Below are positions 4,257 to 5,847 of a stretch of 5,847 bases of DNA, piece by piece (within the stretch, counting starts at the first letter, position 1; every line of letters begins with the position of its first letter). Below the pieces are notes generated by a model. The model did no database searches and was not told the origin of the DNA. It worked only from the letters and a program-made list of their open reading frames with translations. Source of the stretch: Eubacteriales bacterium (GTDB taxonomy: Bacteria; Bacillota; Clostridia; Christensenellales; CAG-138); the NCBI GenBank assembly GCA_030695285.1, contig JAUYTF010000013.1, positions 1 to 5,847 of the forward strand. Direction: 5' to 3'. A program made the position numbers and the translations under genes.

Positions 4257-5847
4257 ATGAATAGAGGTTTATTTTTTAAAAATGTACTGATAGTCTGTCT
4301 CGCTGTTCTTTTCACACTGTGCCTTGCCGCCTGCGCCGCGCCTGCGCCGGATGCGTCCGCTCTGCCGGAGGAAGCGCCCGCCGCTCCTACCGTCGTGGTG
4401 TTTGCCGACCCGGTGCTGGAAAAGATGGTGCGCGCAGAAATGAGCAAGCCCGAGGGCGACATCACCGTTTCGGAGGCGGAAGCGGTCGACGGACTGCGGC
4501 TCAGCATCGAGCAGCAGCCACAGATGCAGGCGGAGCTGCAGATCAAAGACATCTCTGGTCTGGAACATTTCAAAAACCTTAAAATTCTCGATCTGTCTTT
4601 CCAGAATGTATCGGATATCTCACCGCTGACCGGGTTGACAAACCTCACATCGCTCTCGCTTGGCGGAAATCCGGTGGCGGATATTGCGCCGCTCTCGGGC
4701 ATGGTAAACTTGCGCTCGCTTACGTTGTTTAACTGCGCCGCGAACGATTACAGTGCGCTTTCCGCGCTCACGAATCTAGACTTCCTGATGATCGATTACT
4801 CCAGCATAACGGATCTGAGCCCACTCTCCGGATTGACGCAACTGGCCTATCTGTCTATATCGTACACGCAGGTCACAGATGTTTCGCCTCTCGCCGGGCT
4901 GACGAGCTTGCGGCGCCTGTTTCTGGCCGAATGCCCGATTGAGGACTATTCCCCTTTGGCAGGCATCTATCCTTATCTGGCGGAGACGGACTTTGCCATG
5001 GCCGCCAGCCTGCAGGATCTCGGCTTCCGCATGGATGGCGACCGGAAGATCGCCTCGTTTTCACATGATACTGTTTCTTATACGGTGAATCATGCCGAAT
5101 GGGGCATTCCGATGATGGAGCTGGAGGCGGACTCCGTGCGGATGGAACTAGCGCTGGAGAACGGATACTACCTCACCGTCGGGCGTTACCCGAGCATTGA
5201 CGCGTATGTGTTCTCCATTCGGAACGAAAACGAGGGGCTGGCTGACTATGTCTATGACAACGCGAAACAGGAATTCAGCATTGCCGGTAGCGACAGGGAG
5301 GCCGCGGAAGCGGCGGTTCGCGCGGTGCTTGGCGATACCGGCGCGCAGGATGTTCTGATCGCTCCTGTTTCGATCTTTGATCAGCAGGTGATGCAGTCGT
5401 TTTCGATGACCGCAGATCAGCTCTTTACGCTGCCGTATGATCAGGTTTCGCTCGTGAGCCTTGGTTTTACGGCGGATCGTAAAAATAGCTGGTGCGTATA
5501 TGAGCAGCATGAAGGCAATTATGTCAGCATCTGCGTGAATCGCCCGGAGTGGGGCGGCAACCCGGGATGGGATATCGAGTACTACACCGCGATCAACGGC
5601 AATCAGGTGTTTGTGCAGTATTCCGTCAATAACCAGCTCTTTTACGCGAAAGGCACATCAGCGGCGGACGGCGCAAGCGCAGATTTTGAATTTTTCCCGA
5701 AAGAAGGCACCCATCGGGACGGAATGGTACCTGATGGCATGAGCGTTTCGGACTTCTTCCTGAAAATCTACAATGATTCGGCCATCGAAGACCCGTATGT
5801 GTATACGATCAAGACCGTGCAGCACTATATTTACGAACATTTCGGTG
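4257..5847 (+). CDS. Surface lipoprotein with internalin-type leucine-rich repeats (3' partial)
   Basis: 530 residues are visible and the frame is open at the right edge. A type II signal peptide has basic R3/K8, a hydrophobic core (about 9-24) and lipobox L-A-A-C with C26 as the lipidated residue, so the mature protein should sit on the outer face of the membrane. An Ala/Pro-rich tether (27-45) leads to an N-cap, F-A-D-P-V-L-E-K-M-V-R (49-59), and six strict 22-residue LRR units beginning at L108, 130, 152, 174, 196 and 218, several with D-[IVL]-[SA]-P-L. The part from about 250 on matches no domain I recognise. It is rich in Tyr, Trp, Asp and Glu, and appears to contain two related modules (around 255-283 and 402-433, both with L-G-F and V-S-x-x-V-N-x-x-E-W-G). 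The N-cap and LRRs resemble the ectodomain of the kinase just upstream, which suggests a shared ligand or direct contact (inference). The LRR fold usually binds proteins; the target is unknown. Confidence 0.92.
   Translation, partial: MNRGLFFKNVLIVCLAVLFTLCLAACAAPAPDASALPEEAPAAPTVVVFADPVLEKMVRAEMSKPEGDITVSEAEAVDGLRLSIEQQPQMQAELQIKDISGLEHFKNLKILDLSFQNVSDISPLTGLTNLTSLSLGGNPVADIAPLSGMVNLRSLTLFNCAANDYSALSALTNLDFLMIDYSSITDLSPLSGLTQLAYLSISYTQVTDVSPLAGLTSLRRLFLAECPIEDYSPLAGIYPYLAETDFAMAASLQDLGFRMDGDRKIASFSHDTVSYTVNHAEWGIPMMELEADSVRMELALENGYYLTVGRYPSIDAYVFSIRNENEGLADYVYDNAKQEFSIAGSDREAAEAAVRAVLGDTGAQDVLIAPVSIFDQQVMQSFSMTADQLFTLPYDQVSLVSLGFTADRKNSWCVYEQHEGNYVSICVNRPEWGGNPGWDIEYYTAINGNQVFVQYSVNNQLFYAKGTSAADGASADFEFFPKEGTHRDGMVPDGMSVSDFFLKIYNDSAIEDPYVYTIKTVQHYIYEHFG
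4578..4973 (+). repeat. Six in-frame 66-bp leucine-rich repeat units in the lipoprotein
   Basis: Six consecutive 22-codon units (residues 108-239) encode the lipoprotein LRRs. They are more regular than those of the kinase: units 1, 2, 4 and 5 carry D-[IVL]-[SA]-P-L-[TSA]-G. The third (D-Y-S-A-L) and sixth (D-Y-S-P-L) differ slightly. The 22-residue period is that of internalin-type repeats. Confidence 0.85.

Noticed and set aside
4048..4260. 70-codon plus-strand frame across the kinase-lipoprotein gap
   Set aside because: It overlaps the kinase end, runs through the terminator hairpin, and has no ribosome site or recognisable motif.
4199..4702. 167-codon minus-strand frame opposite the lipoprotein start
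   Set aside because: The plus strand there encodes a textbook signal peptide, lipobox and LRRs; the antisense product is low-complexity Ser/Ala/Gly.
3594..4973. 66-bp periodic DNA as a CRISPR array or recent tandem repeat
   Set aside because: The period is explained by 22-residue LRR units in coding frame; the DNA copies are diverged and there are no constant repeats with unique spacers.

Overview
The window reads as chromosomal DNA of a Gram-positive anaerobe, most likely a Clostridia-type Firmicute of roughly balanced G+C. The pointers are AGGAGG-type ribosome binding sites, an HTH/kinase gene pair of a style I associate with Clostridia, a single-span membrane kinase, a lipoprotein with internalin-type leucine-rich repeats (LRRs), and a PAS-GGDEF-HD-GYP protein. 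This placement is inference from gene style; no marker gene is present. All four genes lie on the + strand, and both outer genes are cut by the window edges.

Layout. (1) Bases 1-1505 hold the 3' part of a bifunctional cyclic-di-GMP protein: the end of one PAS domain, a complete second PAS, a GGDEF domain with intact active site and inhibitory site, and a complete HD-GYP domain. The reading frame is open to the left edge, so the real start lies outside. (2) Bases 1506-1993 are a long non-coding stretch. It holds small inverted repeats, a strong intrinsic terminator (1724-1768) and then a good sigma-A-type promoter (1813-1841). (3) An operon follows: a small HTH regulator (1994-2455) overlaps by 8 nt a membrane Ser/Thr kinase (2448-4076) whose C-terminal outer part is an LRR domain. 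(4) A long composite hairpin with a T-rich tail (4150-4192) separates the kinase from an LRR lipoprotein (4257 to beyond the right edge), which has a complete signal peptide and lipobox.

How they fit together. The kinase ectodomain and the lipoprotein have the same design: a short tether, the same N-cap motif (F-x-[DE]-P-x-[LI]-E-x-x-V-R), then six 22-residue LRR units in strict register. This makes them paralogous surface modules. The simplest reading is a signalling locus in which an LRR receptor kinase reports an outside cue to the cytoplasm, with the co-transcribed HTH protein as a likely output or regulator and the lipoprotein as a partner, co-receptor or target at the membrane face. Domain identities are well supported; the wiring is inference. 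The cyclic-di-GMP gene lies in a separate transcription unit, and nothing in the sequence ties it to the kinase locus.
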